A DNA stretch of 64,000 bases from Lethocerus indicus (lineage: Eukaryota; Arthropoda; Insecta; Hemiptera; Belostomatidae), in contig JACDQD010000005.1 in NCBI GenBank assembly GCA_019843655.1, positions 26,732,954-26,796,953 of the forward strand. The letters are read 5' to 3'. Both the position numbers and the translations under genes were made by a program. Shown here in pieces: positions 1 to 14,200 of this stretch; positions within the stretch are counted from its first letter, which is position 1; every line of letters starts with the position of its first letter. The notes beneath the pieces were generated by a model. The model did no database searches. It saw only the letters and a program-made list of their open reading frames with translations, and was not told the origin of the DNA.

Positions 1-2875
1 GGACATTTACCATCGTACGTTTCCCAACGACCCCAAACCGAGCTGTAATTTACACTTTTAGATTGTCCGTCTTATTTTTATTTCCCCGAATATCACTCCT
101 TGAAATATACTATCACGGGGTGAGAGGAAGTTTATCTTATTTTGAAATAAAAAGAAATCTCATTAGCCTAAAATCCGCCCGAATCGGATTCGATACGGGC
201 GACGATCGACGACTGGAGAAGTATATAAAAAAAACAGCACGGGTAGGGCCATCTTCTAAATGAGGCCGGCGAAATACTAAAGTCACTCGATTTATATCTG
301 GACAGTCTGTCCCTGTTTGCGTTCGAAATGGTTTACTCTAATGGTTGGAACCACATTTATTTTTTTTCTTGACTCTTACCGGTTCAAATTTGAACAGACG
401 TGCCGCCAAGGCGACATATATTAATAACTTTGGAATCTGTTTCGAGTTTATTCGAAATACCGAAAACATTTTCGCATACGAAGAAAGAATATTCAAATGA
501 CCTCGTAAATAAACTCGCATGTTGCGGTCATCCATGCACGAGGTTTCGCAATAGGACCGAATTTGCCCAACGAGGTAGGTAATTACACGTTTGTTATGTT
601 ATGTTTAGTGAATATTTGATTGATGACACCCGTTACCGCTTTTCCGAACTGGCCATAATTTTAGATTTAATGTCGAAGTCGATTGTAAACCCGCTTCCAA
701 TTTATCCATTTTGGTCCGGCATTTAACCGAACGGGGTCCGTGTATTTGACTTTATAGCGGCGTGTGCCATAAACAGGACAGATAGCGTGACGCGAGCCCG
801 GATAACCGAGACTGAGGCGCACCTTTCCTCCTTCCCATATGGCGGTGGTGTCGGAGCCGGCGTCCACCGTTCGCGCCTTCCAAGGATGAACGAACGGGCC
901 GGCTCCTTCTTTATTTTTACGGGCACACAGGCGCACGCGGGCACGCGGTTTTTTCCCATTCGCCGCGCCAATTCGAAGGCGACCCGCCTTGCAAAACTGG
1001 CAACTTATTACATCGCTGTCGCCCCTCACATACCGTCGCCAGTTGATTATTAGTCCCTGGAATGACGTGGAAATTTGAACAAGACACTATGCACTGGGCG
1101 CTTTCGGCGTTGCTTTTATTTATATATAAAACTAACATTAAATTACGTCATTTTGTTTTCATTTACCAATGTGCAATGAGTTTATTTCTGCAAGGTAACA
1201 TTCGGACAAATGACTAACATAAAATGTGAAGAACTGTAAATCCATAAATTAAAACATCCCATTGCGGCTGCTCTATTGGTTAATGACCCAGTAGTTTTGT
1301 TCTAACTTTTGGCCTGTAATTGTTTTGTATATAGGGTAATATAAGCTAGAGCTGTGGGGTTGCCGACAGTGCGTACACAAGTATACCACTAGGGAGACGA
1401 AAATGATGCGAGGAAGTTAATGTGGCACGGGCGATAAGATATTGAATATTCTTGGGATATTGATCAAGATATTGAACAAAGGAAAACCGATGAGGCAAGT
1501 GTACCTCATACCAATTTACGTGTAGGGTCTCATTATTTGGCAAAACTTGACAATGTAGTGACAGTCAAGACCGGAAAAAATAGCTCTAGAAATATCTTTG
1601 TAGTTTTACAGGTGGGGCAAATTAAGTGATTTATTTATTTAGTTTCGACATTTGATATTGGCTCAACTGCGCAATGATACGAGCCTTTACTAAGTAAAAT
1701 ATTGTATTTTCATAATTGTATTTCAATGCTTACACAAATAATATATTCATATTTGTGGAAATGTATCGGTTCGAATTAATTTACATTTTTGCATACATGA
1801 ATATTTCAACGGAGCATTCCATAAATATACATATTGAAATTTGGGATGTAAATAACGCACAAAAGCCGGGCGCGAATTTGGAAGGGAGCCGGTTTATAAT
1901 TGAAATATAATATATTCGAATATTTGAAGATGTTTGTACCGAATTGCTATTCGAAATGGCCGTCTCAAACACTGTAGTTTACTTCGCCAAGAATAGTTAA
2001 ATAAGTAGAAAGTGTCCAATCCGAATAAACATTTAAAATATGATTCGAATTTATAACATTTAACATCAGCTAATAAAAGCCATATTTTTAGATAAATTTT
2101 AGTAATACTTTTTTATTAGATGGACCGGGATGGTTGGGATGGTTAATTGTAAATGGATAAATATGAGACCTAAGAGCAGAAGGTCCCCCAGAGTGGTAAA
2201 CCGCTATTAATTAGGCAAAGCCGCGAAAATTCTTCGCCGTTCGGTCGCCAAAATAAACTTCGCTCGTTGAGAAATCGCGAACTGTTTCGTAACTCTACAG
2301 TTTTTTTTTCGTTTTCCAAATGCTGTATCAACCGATTATCATTTGGACTTGGACCAAATGGGTTTCGCAGAAATTCACTGTGCCCGAATGTATTTTCCCA
2401 AACGCCCGTCCGATCGGCCTATATTGCCGTTAAGGCATCAAGGGTAGAAATTTATCGGGCTGGTAGATAAATTAACGTAAACAAACTTATTTTTGACAGT
2501 GTGAAACTGGAAAGTTGAATTGACAGTCCGTGAGACCGAAGTCGTGAATTAGGGCGGTCAATATTCTTAACAGTTATAAACAACAAATCAAATAACGTTA
2601 CATAAATTCAATTATAATTATAAAACCACTATTAACCATTGTCTTCCCTTAAGTTAGAGGCTTCTCACCCACGAATGTGGCCCATTCGACTGATTGCGGT
2701 CTTGTGTACGATTTTCCGATTCTGCACGAGTTATGACATTTTCTAAAGGCCTTTATGAAGAGAAGGCAGTGTTATATGATCACATTTATTCTGTCAAAAT
2801 AAAATCCGCCTGCATGAACTTTCGAAGAAGCTTCCTGTGAGCACTATCATTATGTTGCCTGGTGACTTCAATACT
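1..2875. other. Non-coding region
   Basis: AT-rich DNA with a GC-rich patch at about 690-1050 that holds open frames of 82-120 codons on both strands. None resembles a known protein. No repeat of note. Confidence 0.5.
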
Positions 2876-2920
2876 TGAAATACTACTGACGATGTGCAGA
2901 ACCCGGAAACGCTCTGGCCT
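2876..2920 (+). repeat. Decayed hammerhead-family core
   Basis: The segment has TACTACTGACGATG, then a diverged stem II and GGAAACGCTC. CUGANGA and GAAA are kept, but the GUC site and stem I are lost. Confidence 0.4.
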
Positions 2921-3340
2921 GAGAAAACATACGCGTCTGGTGATCGACATCAGCAAGAGCGATTGTAAATTGAACCTTTATTTGGTCGTAGATCTGTGGT
3001 TTCTATCACCGAATGACTTAACGACCCCCGGCTGGCGTCGTAGATGTTAATTAAACTTTATTCGACCTCGTATGAAGTCCTATCGATTCTGAATTAATTA
3101 TATGTCTAAAGAGGGGGAGAGAGGAAGAGGAGTTAATGGAGTTCATTTTTAGAAAGTCTGATTTACGTTAGGTCCCTACCATATTTAAATTGGCGTTTGA
3201 TTTCGCTTCTCGGCGCCACTTTATTTTCGCCTTTTAATTTGACTCGGTTGAGAATTTTCCGATAATAACGGCCGGCGAAGAAATCAACGAGGGTGGGCTT
3301 AATAAATTACGTCCTATTGCGTTTGACGAACGAGCAAAAA

Positions 3341-3373
3341 AGGCACAGAAGGCAGAAAAGGCAGAGAAGGCGC
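3341..3373. repeat. 9-bp GGCAGAGAA-type tandem repeat
   Basis: Four imperfect units: GGCACAGAA, GGCAGAAAA, GGCAGAGAA, GGCGCGG. In one plus-strand frame they read as KAQKAEKAEKA inside a 72-codon open frame without a good start (3238-3456). Confidence 0.8.
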
Positions 3374-4366
3374 GGAGCTGTTCAAAAAAACTTTATAGGA
3401 AATCAAAATTCACGACACCTGTCACCTGTCGAAAACGGAAAATTTTAATCGTTTAAGCTTATTGTCAATAAAAAATTGATGACTGACTCGAGGGGAGAAA
3501 CTGTCCGGGGACAGAATGAGGGGACTGCAAACGGTTTCTAGTGGGAAGCTGACGGGCATGAAATGATTTTAGGTTTCTCCATTAGGCTATACAAGACCTT
3601 ACTAAGAAAGAAATATACCAAGTCCGAGAAATTATACTTAGCATTGGTTTGTCCTCTATTAGAAGCAGTTGGCTTATGAGAGAGTTCTAGGGAAGCGTAT
3701 TCGGGTGACTCGTGAACGGCCGGGGAGTGAGGTAAATCGGCGAATCCGGGCCTGAAAGAGAGGAAGGTACACCGCGAAGACAGAGTATCTTGGGCTTAGG
3801 GGGGAGGCTGGGCTCAGCAGCTGGGGCCGAATACTAATGCCGCTCTGGCCGACGCAGAAAAATTGATTCTCCCTCCTTCGAGAGAATCGACAAAGGTGGC
3901 GTCACTAGCTGGATATGACCTGCGACACGCTGCCCTACCAGAGAGCGACCCGAGAGCTCCCCCGTTCCAACCAACCCGCGGGGGCATGGAATACGAATTC
4001 CGAAATTTAAAAAATCCCGAAATATTCCCCGGACTTTTCCCCAATCTCTTGCGATACTTCGTCCTGTTTTGCATTGAACATGAAAACAACAGTACTTCAA
4101 GACATTACCGAATTATTATAATTATTTATACGCAACTTATATGTGCCGACCCCCCTGGACTTTCTATGTATAAACATGAATATTAGACATACCGTGTGTA
4201 CAATAAGAAATATAAGAGAAAGTGATAAAGTACTCGAGTTAGATATGCCAATAATTGAAGAAACACAGACAAAGATTAAATCACAAAAAAAGACGTAAAT
4301 ATACGTACGTAAAAAGTTTTAAATGACCGATTATGACCGGTAATTATCCCACTGATTTCCTAATTG

Positions 4367-4440
4367 AATACTACTGACGATGGCGAGACGTTGGAACTGG
4401 TCTAGCATGTGTCCAACAAAACAAACGGAAACAGAAAAGT
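4367..4440 (+). repeat. Decayed hammerhead-family core
   Basis: ACTACTGACGATGGCGAGAC is followed by GTTGGAACTGGTCTAGC. The CUGACGA box, the GUC site and the CUA/UAG stem I pairing remain. GAAA has become GGAA and stem II is broken. The downstream AAACAAACGGAAACAGAAA resembles the family tail. Confidence 0.5.
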
Positions 4441-4861
4441 TATTATACACTTTGGTAATAACACAGTGGTACTAGAAAACGATGAACGAAAATTCAACGA
4501 AAGTGATTTGTATTGTACACTTATAAAATTGTAGCTGATAAATAAATAATTGACCGATCGTATACTGAATCAAAACAGAAACGTGACTTGATTTTGAGCA
4601 TATCCATTAATGGAAATCAATACTGTTGGAATGATAATCCAAGTTCACTTTGTCATTCGGGCTTGGCATGATTACGATTAGATTTAAATCTTATTGATTC
4701 TATGGATTCCGACTGATTCTTTTGATTTTTTTGTTAAGTCTTATATCCCACATTTAAATTGAATTTTATGTTACATTCCTGTTTTATTTTTTATTTTGCT
4801 GTCACTACCTTGCTATTTATTTCAACAGTATTAATAACTGAAAATTGCGAAAGTCCTGAAG

Positions 4862-4922
4862 GAACACTACTGGCAATGGCGAGAAGACGAAACCGAAACC
4901 AAACAAGTAAGAGGAAGACATT
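4862..4922 (+). repeat. Decayed hammerhead-family core
   Basis: CACTACTGGCAATGGCGAGA is followed by CGAAACCGAAACC and a tail related to ACCAAACCAGTGAGAGGAGACA. It lies 496 bases after the copy at 4370 in the same orientation. Confidence 0.45.
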
Positions 4923-7900
4923 TTGAGGTATTCATAATATAGTAATTAATATTTAAAATAAATGTTTTAGAATGTTAAGACAACTAGAGGATTCAAGTAA
5001 ATATAATCCATGATCGAGCACCTACATAATATTCTAATCCATTATTTGTTATAAAGATTCTTATTGCATTATCCATTCTTAAAAAAATATTCCGAAATAT
5101 ATCTTAAATGATCATGAAACATGCACTTCAGAATGAATATTGAAATTTAATTCGGTAATTTCTTGAAGTAGTTTAGAGTAACTACTCTATATTCCATGAC
5201 TGTAAAACGTGTTGACAAAATCTGAATTAGCACGGAATACCATATTTCCTCTTTAGTGGGGATGGCTCATTAAGTTTGTTAAGCTCGTTATTGTGTTAAA
5301 TTACGACTGCAGAAGCTGCATGCGGTCGAACAAACCATAAATGAACGTTACCATGTTACGTTAATAAGACAGCCAACCACACTGTCACGTCTTCCTCTAC
5401 AAGACATCCCTACATTCGTCACACAACAGACACTTGTGTTTAAATATACGGTAGAAAAAACAAAACATTTCATGTCAATAACGTAAACCAAACTCTATTT
5501 GAATTTAGAAAAAGTACTGCCTATAGTTTAATTTAAATCAGAATGTCATCATTCAATGATCTGGTGTTGAGGGTTTGATGACAATTTTCTAAATTCGAGA
5601 CAATGTTCAAAATTCTTCATTGCGTTAAAAATATGCGCAATGAAAAAAGTGAAAGTCGAATGCAGAAGAATAAGCTTGTTCTTCTCATGAAGAGGTTTTC
5701 GTGTGTTGATAGAAGAAGAATAGGTAACAATATTAGAAGTTTAATATTTAGTCTTTTATGTTAAAAATATAAAAAATAATAATTGTTTCGATTGGTCGGC
5801 ACGCGCGGGAAATTTCTTTCAGAATTTAAACGCTCAGTGAATCATCCTGGTAAGACTGACAGTAATATTTCGCTAATTCGTCTAGAGGAACGTGTGTTTT
5901 GCATATTTGACCATTTCCCATGCTCTTACAATAGAGCGGGTCCCGAACGCGGCCCACGTTTCCCCTCGTAATTTTGCCCCCATTGTATTTTGGGCTCGGG
6001 GCGTGTTTTCAGTGGGCAAATTAATTTTGTATACACTGGCCGGTCCATAAAACACTCGATTAACGGCGATATTTGTTTGCGATACACTTGCCTCGGAGCC
6101 CGGGGCTTGATAAACAGCCGGCCAACAGACCGCTATAATGGAGAAACTTTACTTTTTACAACCCACTAAATTCATTTATGACCTCCTCCCATCTACCCTC
6201 GATGTTTAGGATTTTAATACTGATTAGGCGGAAAATGCGCCCCGGAATTTCCCGCAAGCCAACCGACTGGAGAAGTTTCCGTCCAATTATTGATTTGCAT
6301 TTAATTTTTATTGCCTACAAGGCTTCTTCTCTGAAGTTATATGGGACCGTTATTTCTCGGGAGAGTCCGCCATTGGATTTTATGACGTCTTTTAATTACC
6401 CCTCTCGGCTTGTCTTCTTCTTCAATTTGTTATCGGTTTTTTCCACTTCCCGTTTTCGTTTTAAATTCCCTCTAATTGGTTAAAACATCCAGCAGTTTCC
6501 TCTTTCCGAGTGTCGCGAATTTCTAAAAAATCAAACACAACAAAAGTCAGTCTTCCCGGTCCGCCAAATAGCATTATTTGGTCTGTACCAACATTAAACA
6601 TGCCGAGAAATAAATTAACAATGTTACTCCGAAGGAAGAATACAAGGTAGATCGAATAAAATACTACAGTTAGTAAAGTAAATAATAACATGGATCCCGT
6701 CGAGCCGAATATAAATTTGTAACGAAATGTAATGTAAGGAATCTTCGATGACTGCCGGGGTAATTTATTTGCCAAAAGTTACATATAGTACAGGATAAAT
6801 AGTTATTCTACTCTTACTGTCATTCGATTAATCGCCCAGTGGTAAACTTTCATAAAACTTACTGAATCGATGGAATAAGTGTGTAAAAAATAGTTAAACA
6901 GATTCATTGAATAAATAATTTCAATCGGAGAGTGTAACTTCCTATTATGTACGTTACCATCTGGCAGGAAATGAATCTGTAATACGCGTATATGACCGTA
7001 ATGTGGCACAGAAATATTATCTATGATGTTGGTGGATCGTCCTCAACTCGATATGGTCTGCTTTTTTTATTAAATGTGAATTTCGATCTATTGTCATATT
7101 TTTCTGTTTGAATTTACAAGTAATTTCCTTTTTAAGCCCGTCCTTTTTCCACGCCGCTCTTTCGCAACGCGATGTAAAAAAAAAGGACACGCTAACTATC
7201 CTACTATCCATTACGGCCGGCATTTATTAATTGGTCCGCGATTACGGAATAGCGGCAGGACCAAGTTCTCGTTGCTTTATGGGTATAATTATTGTTTATA
7301 ATTTCTAAATCGACTAGAACTATGTCCAATAGACCGTCTGATTTATATAGGACTTAAATTGCGTTTGTATTAAAAACGCAGAGGGGGTCAAATTAAATGC
7401 CCGCACAAAAGTTGATGCACAACTTGTACCGATTGGCCAACTGTTGGCGATCGCTTTTGAAAGAGATTGGACTCTGTTGGAGGACGGGGTAATTAAGGAT
7501 GGCGTGAAGGTACACACGACAGTCGTACCTCGACTGTTAACATTATTCATTCGCCGTCCCAGTTCGGCTCAGGGCTGAGACCTAGCACTGCAAGCGCGGT
7601 CAGCATTCAGGCTCGCCCTTCGATTAGCGACCATATACGGACATTAGATACGCCCGCGATCTCTCACTCACTTCATATATATATCTTTCTCTCTGTTAGA
7701 CAATTATTCCAGGGCGTGCCTTCCGTTGAACCACCGTCACCGCAATCGGATTCCAGCCTTAGATATTGTAGAAATTGTGTAGAAAATTTGTCACCAATAT
7801 TGTCACGTGGGAAAGGTTAGGAATATATCATCACTCTCAATCATCTATCCATTTGATTCCAAGCTAGACCGGGTTTGGCTTTCTCCACTGTGAGTGGCCA

Positions 7901-10900
7901 AAAGAGAGGTCAATTCGGTAAGCCACAGCTCGTTGGAAAGACTGATGTGGCGTACTATCCTGTGGAGGAATGACACTTTTCTCAGTTACAAATATCAATT
8001 GATTGAACAAGTGGATTTCGCTAACTGCAGTGTACTCATTAGATGTTGGATAACTAGACCTCGAATACCTGTCTGGTGAACGTTTATAGTTCATTCCCTC
8101 GCGACTGGTCTCGTAAAATTAAGGTGTGAACTAATTGTTTTCCTCTTCATCGTATAGAAAATTAAATATTTGATATTGGATATCTATAAGTTGGGTGCCT
8201 GTTTGGTGGTATTTTGCCTGCTATCAGGAGGGCACGTGTGGATTAAACGTAGAACGGGTAATCCCGCATATTTCGTTGATATTTTATATTTTCTTATAGA
8301 GCCTACAGATGATCTACAGAAGATCATTGTATTTCGATATGAGATTAAATGCCAAAACAACTATAGTTATTGTACAAGTATTCGTATGTATAAGGACAAG
8401 ATTTTTGCCGCTACTTTATTTACTGGCCGAGTCAAATCCAAAAATTACCGGTTTTTTCCCAACTGTGTTTTTTATTCTTTTTGCTTAGTTTTCTTTTTTG
8501 TTAGCTCTGTTGGCAAAACTGGTTTTAATTGGCGTTTATAAAGTTGGCACTTTCTTTTAGAGATAGGGCAACACGAAGAGAAACGGAGTTTACATTGGGT
8601 TAATTATTAAATAATTATTTGTCTTTCTTTTAACGCGCGGCCACCAGAAGGGAGATAGGGAGAGGGCACCGTTAGGTGAAAAAAGGGTGAAGAGGATACT
8701 TTTATGTGGAAAATTTCCCAGTCGAATATTTGTCTGTTGTACAACTTTGGGAAACATCGTTAGCTTGTGGTCAGACAGATAATGAACATAGACCAACAAT
8801 TCCGCATTACACTTCGCTATTGGATTGAATTCGTAGTACAAAGTAAATCTCTTGGAATTACTATAAATATGAACAGCCTTAGATTCTAATGATATCCAAA
8901 TGTGGCTAACTTTAAATTTATTATTATTAATTTTTGATATTATCTATCTTAACATCACATTTATTTACGTTGTATCTGTATTTATTTTATTCAGTATTAC
9001 GGTTTGGATTATGGATAGGATTACGCGTAGCGGAAAATACAGAAGAAATAGGGCGCTTTCATTTCTGAAATCAAGAAAACCGTGAGTTGCCAGACATTGT
9101 TTATACCGTCGGGCGAAACATACATTTTTTAAACCGTTTTCGTCGCCGAAAACAAAGTAGGGAATATCACCACCGGCGTACACTCAAAACATGAGTTACT
9201 GCTCGTGCTTATCTCCTCTGGCTTTTTACACTTACACGCGACTGGTTTTTACAACCTTAACGCTCCAACAAACACACTATTCTGTTGAATTTCATAATAT
9301 GAACAAACTCGTTGGAATAGTATCGTCAGACGTATAGAACTATCATTGGTCTTGGGATTTTAAGTTGAGTACCAACTCCAGTCGTGCAGTGCTATTGAGG
9401 TTGGCAAAAATCTAAAACCCGTTTTCTTTAGGGCGAAATTGTTCGGGCGTCGGCGACGGGTTTGGATTATCATAGCGAGATTCTGTTTGGACGTCGTCAA
9501 TAGCGATCAGCAATATGGGGGTCGCTTTTTGGCAATAATAGCTGCCGACAATGGTTTAAAGCCGGTCTGGAATCAGGGTCGCACAGGTGAATGGAGCCGG
9601 ACGATACAATGAGTGATTATATATTCATACAATTTGGTAGTTAGATCTCGCAAAACAACCACCACTGGAGCGAAATCTGGACGGCGGACAATGGGAGAGG
9701 TGCACCGCCATTATCATCGATTTCGATTAAACCTCCGGTTGGCGGCCTCTGTCCAAGCCCGGGATTTTGGTTGATAATTTTCAATCGGTTTGTTTCAAAC
9801 TTACCACGCGACATCCAAATATCTGTAATTTGGTGAATTTTGGCCCAATAATTCGAACGGACGAATGGAAGCCGGACGTGAATGGTTCCGGGCAGGTAAT
9901 GAGGACGAGTTTTGGGTGACCAGAGTTCCAAACTCCGGTCCCAATCAATAACTGATTAGCGGCAAACTCGGTTTGATCAAAGTGGTTTGTGCCAATCATT
10001 TGAAAGGATTGTGCAGTTTCAAATATAAAAGCCGATGCTTAATATTATACCTTGGGGTTGAACTATATTCGATGTAGCAACTAGTATGGTCGACAACTTT
10101 GTTAAAGAATGGACGACATGTTTATCGCTTATTCTACTATTCCCCCGTTAATAAAATGCCTTCAATTGTTATCATAATGGCGGTGTGTCTTAAATACGAC
10201 ATTTTCATATATTATTGAGAAGATCCGGGACCACTTGAATATTATCTACCACCTGTAGAAGCCGGTTGGGGTTTTTCCCAAGGTTCAATAACATCCGGAC
10301 AAGTGGATTAAGGTTTTCCTTTTTGCGATGCTCTTCCCACTGTCAGTATCAACGAACGTGGGAAAGGAACCAACTTTTACTTGGAAACGACAAACAGTTT
10401 CCGTAAGGATGATTCGTAGCTAGGAACCACCGGCAAGACTGGCCCAGAATGAAGAAGAAACAAATTATTTAATTTTTATGAAGCAGTCACCAGACATATT
10501 ATATTGTATATGGCATAATTCTGGTTCTATATAGTCTTATTATTCCCAAATAGCTAGAGAAATAGGAAAACAATTGTTTTCAAAGGAAACAAAATACCCT
10601 CACATATCTGGTAAATTTCCATTCTTGATAACATATATGTACACGACAAATGATCCTATTTGTCATCTGAGCCGACGGATATGAGCTTACTTGTCTTGAA
10701 ATAAACTTGCAGGTCCCCGTTGAGTCAGATTGCTTTTTACTTCCTCCATTCTGGGACGAATAGTACGTTTTTATATTGAATATGAGGTCGTATGCCTCTG
10801 AAGAAATTGCACGCGGAAACCGACAAGGAACTTTATTCCGTACCATTTATTTCCCCCCTCCCCCCACCACTCCGCAAAAAGGCTTGTTCACTCTGAAAGC

Positions 10901-11192
10901 TTAGTGTTACAAATTGCCGCGCTCGACCACTCGGTGGGGGATTCTAAAGTTGCTAAAGTGGGATGATGAATATGCACAAGTGAAAGCTGTAATTTTGTAG
11001 TGAAAGGAAAAGTGAATAGGCTGCAGGGTACAGAAATCTAATAACGTTTTCCCATCATCCATATCCTGGAGAATATTTGTTGGTACCGGCTCATCTCAAA
11101 GCCGAGCCGGAATACAAAGGACAGCCCAATCGCCGAGTCTATTATTAATTTACCACTAGTAATGGGCCCCCTCTCTCCAGCTTGGTACTTAG
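4923..11192. other. Non-coding region
   Basis: No gene recognised. Open frames are at most 123 codons and look like chance. The 9.4-10.0 kb stretch is richer in GC, with several CCGG- and GGCGG-containing segments, but I could not place it in a repeat family. Confidence 0.5.
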
Positions 11193-11247
11193 ATTAACCG
11201 GTTTCGGCTATTCCCCATCCTCAATAGCATTCCGTCAATAATACGCC
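11193..11247 (-). repeat. Decayed hammerhead-family core
   Basis: The minus strand reads GCTATTGAGGATGGGGAATA then GCCGAAACCGGTTAATC. GAAA, the palindromic ACCGGT and the spacing are kept. C3 of the core is now T and the cleavage triplet is GUU. Confidence 0.5.
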
Positions 11248-14200
11248 AGGATCCTACTGGAGCACTGCTCTTCAACTCTGATTCAACTCTACTCTGTTAT
11301 TTGGATATGGAGCAACCAACACTATGCTAAAACTAGATCAACAATGTCTTGCTATCTTGTATCCCTATCTATAAAAGATGTACTGCGAGTACTCTTATTA
11401 CTGAAATCTGTTGAATATTCCGATTGGGTTGTAACATAAAGATGGATATTATAATATTGTTTTTTTTTTGGACTATCAAGCCCCGACTGAACGGCCGCAA
11501 CGAGAGTTAGAGTTGGGTCGTCGAGCCTATTGGAGAACTGAGAGGAGTTGTTGAACACGAAGCCGCATTATATTTTTTTTGTGTGCGTGCAACACGGCTG
11601 GGAGGCGGGCCTGGTATTAAAACGTTCAACAACTGGTGAGAGAGCATCGAGCAATGCATCAGAGCGGACAATTACACGGTCTGGAACAGGCGCCCCTTCG
11701 GATTCATTGCCCGCCGGCTCAGTCGGCCGGCCCCGCCAGCTATTCCATTCCCGGCTCGGATGAGAAATTTTCGTTCGTTATTTTTTTTTTAATTTTTAAT
11801 TTTATTTTTTACCATGATAAATGGGTACGAGATCTTATAGATGATATTTAATCCGAGGTCCAGTTGGTTTTTTGCCCCGGTTTCCTTGGGATGAGCGGGC
11901 CGACATAATTGGCTAATGGGAGCCGCCCGGGGGATTCCATCTTAACTGGGGCTCCCTTCCAGACAAAAAATGAAGCTGAGACCTCGCGGTGGTACATCGG
12001 TTTACGGTTCCGCGTTGGGTTCGTACCGCGTGCTAACGTCGTGGACGCCTGCACCCCGGACTGTGTTACTACTTTTTGTCGACTCGATCATTCAAAGTTG
12101 CCATTTATATTTTAACTTCGCCCGAATTCAAGTTAAAATAATAGTTAAAATTGAAAACAGTCCAAACTCCAAACCGGAAATAGCGGAGTGATATTATCGT
12201 CAATAATTATTATGTTCAGTCTTTTATATTAAATTCAACAAGTTGTTGGAGCATTATAGCGGCATTTGTTCGGAATGAAATATTCAGCAACGAACTTACG
12301 CGAACCGAAATACAGGTGTAGTCGGTAAAAGGGTTTTCTAATATATAATTAGAACTTACCGAGACGTGCCGGTTCGGACTCTCTGAGGCGGAGGAGTTGG
12401 CTGAAATTGAGAGAGCTGTTTTGAAACGAGGGCTGATCTCAAAGTGGGGCTCTCGCCTCCAATTAGCGTCGCGACGTCTCGCGCACAAACGCTAATACAT
12501 TAGCAAATTATCTCCTGTCAATGCGAACTTACAGCACGTGGCCCACCCCAATGTATATACACATCCACAGACTACGCGAACGACGTTAAAATCGACGAGC
12601 GTTTCACATGAGGACAAATTTTTAATACACCTCTTAAGATTTTCGGTTCCTGAACTGGTTTAGTTGGCATTTAGGAGATATATTAAATCTGCTGACTGAA
12701 TCTGCACGGATCTTCTCCTTTGGCATCTCACACTAAGTTCCTGGAATCATTGTATTATATTTTAATAGCGTAATGTGGATAGTCAAACATACCCACACAC
12801 ACATGAGTGTGTATAGATCTGCGTGTATGTGTATATAGTATATAGACATTTCAAATTGGTTAATTCCGTTTTACCCAAATTGATCCGGAATTTTTCTGTG
12901 GATTAATTCATACAATTAAACTGTCGCACTAAAAAAAATATTTAGTAATTAGGCTAGACTGAACCATAATTTTGTCTGTATCGAAACTGGCCTCTCGTTC
13001 AGCCAGTTATAGGAATGAATAATGACGGGGGAGGGCGAATATTCGAGTGTAAAAAACTCAATTTCCACTCCATTTGTAGAAAAAATAGCAGTCGACCGGT
13101 GCCAAGAATAGGTTTCATCGATTGGTTAAATATTTTGGGACTGTAGAAAAATCTTGGAGTTCGAGGAGAATCCTGCCCCTTCTTGGCGCGGTTGGCCTCG
13201 GTTAGTTTTACGCTAATGAATTTTCCCCTCGTGCGGTTTATAATAACTAATATTCCACTGCCGCTAAAAGCTTTTTGCCCAGGGCGCTAATGCGACATGG
13301 ACTTTTCGAAAAAGTTCCAAGTCTCGAGCACACAGCGCTGGCGTTACTTTTTCAAAACAGTTACTGAATCTGTAAATACAGTGAAGACGACAGTAGTGTT
13401 CCTAAAGTTACGATACGGAGCATACGAACGAATTAGTTATTTATTTAATGATCAAGTACTTTAGCCCTAAAACAGTGCCATTTTCTCAGATAAAGGCTCA
13501 ATTATATTGTCAAATATCACAATTCCCTTTGGAGTCTCGAGGCTACAGAAAATAGTCCTTTAAAAATACGATTCGCACAATACATATGGTATGTTTTTGT
13601 TATAACATTATTTACGCAAATGCAGAATTGGCGAAAGCATCTTCGATTTCTAAGAGGCTGTAATATTTAGTCAAATAGACTTTAACTTTTGACAAAAGTT
13701 CATTCGGAACACGTTTGGCCTGGTGATTATCAGGTGTTAGCTTTGTATTTGGTATGCAGCATCCCTTTCACGGGCAACCTTCAACTTCAACCCACCCCCT
13801 ATTTACATGGGCGGCTATGCACACTAATGGACTATCTAAGGAAACCCTAACTATTCCTTCGCATTATAACGAAGGAATTAAACGTAGGTCGAGTTTAACC
13901 TGAAATACCAGTTTACAGTTATTCGTTTTATTCACTCGAAAATATGTTAAATTTGCTCCTGTAATATGCTCTCTAATTGTTCGATTTATAAGCCTAGTAC
14001 TGATTTTCCATTAACTCACATGGCAGAAAATAACTAGTGCGATAGTAAGAGTTTATAGAATAAAGTTAATGTGTACGCAAACTTTCGCTCCCGGAGAAGT
14101 GTTTAAATTCTTACAGTATTGAAAAAGCGCACAGTACCCGGGGTTTCGACACGAGTTCGATATTGACTGGAGAGAGCGTAACGCGAATTTGAGAGAAACC

